From an uncultured Bacteroidota bacterium (lineage in GTDB: Bacteria > Bacteroidota > Bacteroidia > Chitinophagales > Chitinophagaceae): 7,627 bases of DNA. Positions 5,673 to 7,627 of the stretch are shown here, piece after piece. Made by a program: the position numbers and the translations under genes. The DNA lies in contig CAIWHI010000252.1 in NCBI GenBank assembly GCA_903912435.1, positions 1 to 7,627 on the forward strand, given 5' to 3'. A model generated the notes under the pieces. That model was not told the DNA's origin. It was given only the letters and a program-made list of their open reading frames with translations, and ran no database searches. Position 1 is the first letter of the stretch; every line of letters starts with the position of its first letter.

Positions 5673-7427
5673 CTATTTCTGTATAAGTTTTATTGCTTCT
5701 TCAAGAAGCTCATCTTTATCTTCGCTTATTCCTTTGATTGTTTGTTTTACCTCCTTGTTTATTTTCAAGCCAATATGATGAATATCAGTACTATTGGCGC
5801 CAAGAATACCTATCCCGGTAAATGTGGTTACAATACCACCGGGTAGTGTTATTTTTGAAACATCGCCCATTGTTCCGGCAGTTGTGCTACCCAGCACAAT
5901 AGCATTGGGTATTGATGAGAGTGCAAGTGCTGTATATTCAGCATTATCCTGGGTATAATCGTTTACAATAACAACAATTTTCCCTTTGTAATTTTCCTTG
6001 CTTTTTTCACCTACTAAAGGGCCATCGGTAATTGTAAAATATCCGGGTATGTTGGCATTTCCTTTTATTAGTCGGGAAAATGAAGAAGGACTATTTTTTA
6101 ACCAGTTTATATATTCAGGAATCATGTTTATTGAAGGTGTGCAACGGAGGTCAATGATTATTCCTTTTGTTTTGGCAAATTGTATTTTTATTTTTCCTAG
6201 GTCTGCTACTTTCAGATACCCAGGGTAAATATATCCAATATTGTCTTTCATGATTTTATAGCCCGGTAGTTTATTTGCTGCACCCGACATATTTTCATTC
6301 CATTTTTCACGCACCATTGTCACATCTTTAGTGTCCTTATTTTCTCTAACAGATATTTGTACGTTCAGTTCATTGCCTCTCAATAAATATCCATAAGGAC
6401 CCGGTAAATCCCTCCTATTTGTAGTGTAGGATGATGATGGGGTTAGGGGGGAGTATTTCTTTAACAGGTCTTTAATAGGAAATTCATTAATGCGCTCGAT
6501 GATACTGCCTTTTTTAAATACGGTTTTGAACAGGTCAGGGTCGTTGTAATAGTCAGTTATTACCAATTGTTCATCTATGAATTTTGCTTGTAATGGAGTC
6601 ATTAACTCGCCTTTAAGATGGTCTAGTTTTGGAACACCCCATAAGTTAGCATGTGTATCGTTCAATCGGCAAACAAGACTTAGGCATGCACTTTCGTATT
6701 CTTCAGAGTCACGGGCATAGATAAAAGAAGGGATAAACTCTCTTAGTACTTCATTCCAGTCAGTGCCAATTGCGTATTTGTATGGATAGAAATATTGTAC
6801 CATATTCCAATAACGGTATAGTGCTAATAATCTCAATCCTGCATCGGGATAGCCTGTATTATTGTAAGGAATTTCATTGGTAAATACCGGAATCCCTTTA
6901 ATTGAATCTATTTCTGCATAATAATGTAAACTACCTTCTGCCCTGTTATTTTTTATAAAATCCAGTTTGTCCATAAATCGCTTTATGAAATTATCCGGAA
7001 TAAATAATACTCCATAATCAGGCATCATCTTTGTGCTATTATCCAGCACAGCAGCACCGCACTTCTCACATGCAGGTGGCACACCAAAACCATCGACCCA
7101 GGTTTCTATAGTTTTATCGGCCACATACTCCACATCAGTGGCAAGGAGTTTGGGTATTACTTTGAAGACTTCCGCATCAATATTAATACTGCCACTGGTT
7201 ACAGCAGGGTGGTAGTATTTAAGAAAACCCCATACCATGCCAAGTTTAGAAAGGTTATAAACCTGCAGGTTATTCAGTTTTCCGAAATTAATACCAGAAC
7301 CATTATTAAGGCTATCGAATGGTGGTCTTTCGGAATGTGTTTTGCCTTGTGTGTAATTATTATTAGACTGAGCATTAAGCGTTGTCAATGAACAAGTCAG
7401 TAATAAAAGGAATAAGTATTTAATCAT
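5673..7427 (-). CDS. Exported S41-family peptidase homologue, probably catalytically inactive
   Basis: This is a 584-residue protein of the S41 (tail-specific/tricorn-like) peptidase superfamily as found in Bacteroidota. The start at 7427 is chosen because it gives a clean signal peptide (MIKYLFLLLLTCSLTTLNAQ, cut before Gln20) behind an A-rich leader (aataaaa). The frame stays open to an ATG at 7502, but those 25 residues would bury the signal. Blocks in order are an N-terminal helical region (LGMVWGFLKYYHP, about 62-75), a CEKC pair (120-123), YRYWNMVQYFYPY (about 204-216), LNDTHANLWG with a possible catalytic His259, a PDZ-like stretch (about 285-355), and the S41 core (GIIIDLRCTPS, about 422-432, then IVNDYTQDNAEY, 487-498). 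From memory, relatives have TQSQAEY, so the nucleophile position reads Asp494 here. The lipoprotein Cys is absent, so a periplasmic or secreted location is likely. A one-mismatch -7 box (GATATTTG) lies at 7494-7487. Confidence 0.85.
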   Translation of the reverse strand: MIKYLFLLLLTCSLTTLNAQSNNNYTQGKTHSERPPFDSLNNGSGINFGKLNNLQVYNLSKLGMVWGFLKYYHPAVTSGSINIDAEVFKVIPKLLATDVEYVADKTIETWVDGFGVPPACEKCGAAVLDNSTKMMPDYGVLFIPDNFIKRFMDKLDFIKNNRAEGSLHYYAEIDSIKGIPVFTNEIPYNNTGYPDAGLRLLALYRYWNMVQYFYPYKYAIGTDWNEVLREFIPSFIYARDSEEYESACLSLVCRLNDTHANLWGVPKLDHLKGELMTPLQAKFIDEQLVITDYYNDPDLFKTVFKKGSIIERINEFPIKDLLKKYSPLTPSSSYTTNRRDLPGPYGYLLRGNELNVQISVRENKDTKDVTMVREKWNENMSGAANKLPGYKIMKDNIGYIYPGYLKVADLGKIKIQFAKTKGIIIDLRCTPSINMIPEYINWLKNSPSSFSRLIKGNANIPGYFTITDGPLVGEKSKENYKGKIVVIVNDYTQDNAEYTALALSSIPNAIVLGSTTAGTMGDVSKITLPGGIVTTFTGIGILGANSTDIHHIGLKINKEVKQTIKGISEDKDELLEEAIKLIQK

Positions 7428-7540
7428 TTTTATTGCAGTGTTAACTCTTCCTGAATGAAAATATGGCAATATTAATATGGCTGCTACAAATATCCGTATC
7501 ATAATTGATAAACTGGCATTTTGTAATAGGTTAAAATAAA

Positions 7541-7564
7541 ACCCCCCCGAAAGTTCGGAGGGGT
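7541..7564 (-). terminator. Rho-independent terminator of the minus-strand gene entering from the right
   Basis: ACCCC (7541-7545) pairs with GGGGT (7560-7564), and CCGA (7547-7550) pairs with TCGG (7555-7558). There is one C/A mismatch (7546/7559) and a four-base loop. On the minus strand the stem is followed by TTTATTTTAA (7540-7531), a proper U-rich tail, whereas the plus-strand side is not T-rich. It lies 30 bases past the stop codon of the partial gene at 7594-7627 and upstream of the S41 gene, so the two are probably separate transcripts. Confidence 0.8.
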
Positions 7565-7593
7565 ATAAATTATTGGTTAATAAAACCGTTACA

Positions 7594-7627
7594 TTATTTC
7601 TTTTTAGCCGCTGCTGCTGGTGCTGCC
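7594..7627 (-). CDS. C-terminal tail of an unidentified protein, cut by the window edge
   Basis: On the minus strand the last codons read A-A-P-A-A-A-A-K-K-K followed by the TAA stop at 7596-7594. Ala/Pro/Lys-rich tails of this kind are common at the ends of ribosomal and other nucleic-acid-binding proteins in Bacteroidota. Only about 11 codons are visible, so no product can be named. The main support is the terminator placed 30 bases downstream in the right orientation. Another minus frame also reaches a TAA here (G-S-T-S-S-S-G-stop), so the frame choice rests on the typical composition of the tail. Confidence 0.5.
   Translation of the reverse strand, partial: AAPAAAAKKK

Noticed and set aside
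5998..7391. Plus-strand open frames of 60-76 codons within the S41 gene
   Set aside because: They are antisense to a well-supported coding sequence and show no motifs.
7428..7502. Use of the ATG at 7502 as start of the S41 gene
   Set aside because: It would place 25 residues before a typical signal peptide, and a promoter-like box (7494-7487) lies inside the extension. The ATG at 7427 has an A-rich leader and a normal signal peptide.
1..7627. Mobile element, CRISPR array, tRNA/rRNA or a defence-type system
   Set aside because: No transposase, integrase, direct-repeat array, tRNA-like fold or toxin/antitoxin-like pair was seen on either strand; the genes look like ordinary chromosomal ones.

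Overview
The window looks like chromosomal DNA from a member of the Bacteroidota, perhaps the Chitinophagia/Sphingobacteriia side, though the rank below phylum is a guess. The signs are an AT-rich sequence, a tgt gene followed on the same strand by a YjgP/YjgQ (LptF/LptG-type) permease, A-rich leaders in place of strong Shine-Dalgarno sites, TAnnTTTG-type -7 promoter boxes, exported proteins whose signal peptides end just before a Gln, and an Ala/Lys-rich C-terminal tail at the right edge.

Layout. (1) Positions 1-362 hold the 3' end of tgt (queuosine tRNA modification). (2) Positions 424-1608 hold an LptG/LptF-type permease for lipopolysaccharide export, probably co-transcribed with tgt. (3) A 180-base gap carries a TAAATTTG promoter box and two abutting palindromes. 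(4) Positions 1789-4623 encode a 944-residue molybdenum- or tungsten-dependent formate dehydrogenase catalytic subunit. It has a NuoG-like N-terminal array of iron-sulfur clusters, which is the architecture of FdsA of NAD-dependent formate dehydrogenases. (5) Positions 4743-5603 encode a secreted, predicted outer-membrane beta-barrel protein with its own promoter-like box. (6) A strong bidirectional hairpin terminator (5617-5661) separates it from the convergent gene. (7) Positions 5673-7427 on the minus strand encode an exported S41-family peptidase homologue in which the expected nucleophilic Ser appears to be Asp. (8) At 7541-7564 there is a rho-independent terminator for a minus-strand gene entering from the right, of which only the last codons (AAPAAAAKKK tail) are visible.

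Apart from the tgt-lptG pair, the genes are single transcription units with no obvious shared pathway. The formate dehydrogenase has none of its usual partners in view: no fdsB/fdsG diaphorase subunits, no membrane anchor, no fdhD and no cofactor-synthesis genes. I see no CRISPR array, tRNA, rRNA, transposon or phage gene, and no convincing new multi-gene system. The points most worth a second look are the orphan FdsA-like enzyme with its palindromic leader, the probable pseudopeptidase, and the degraded zinc site of Tgt.
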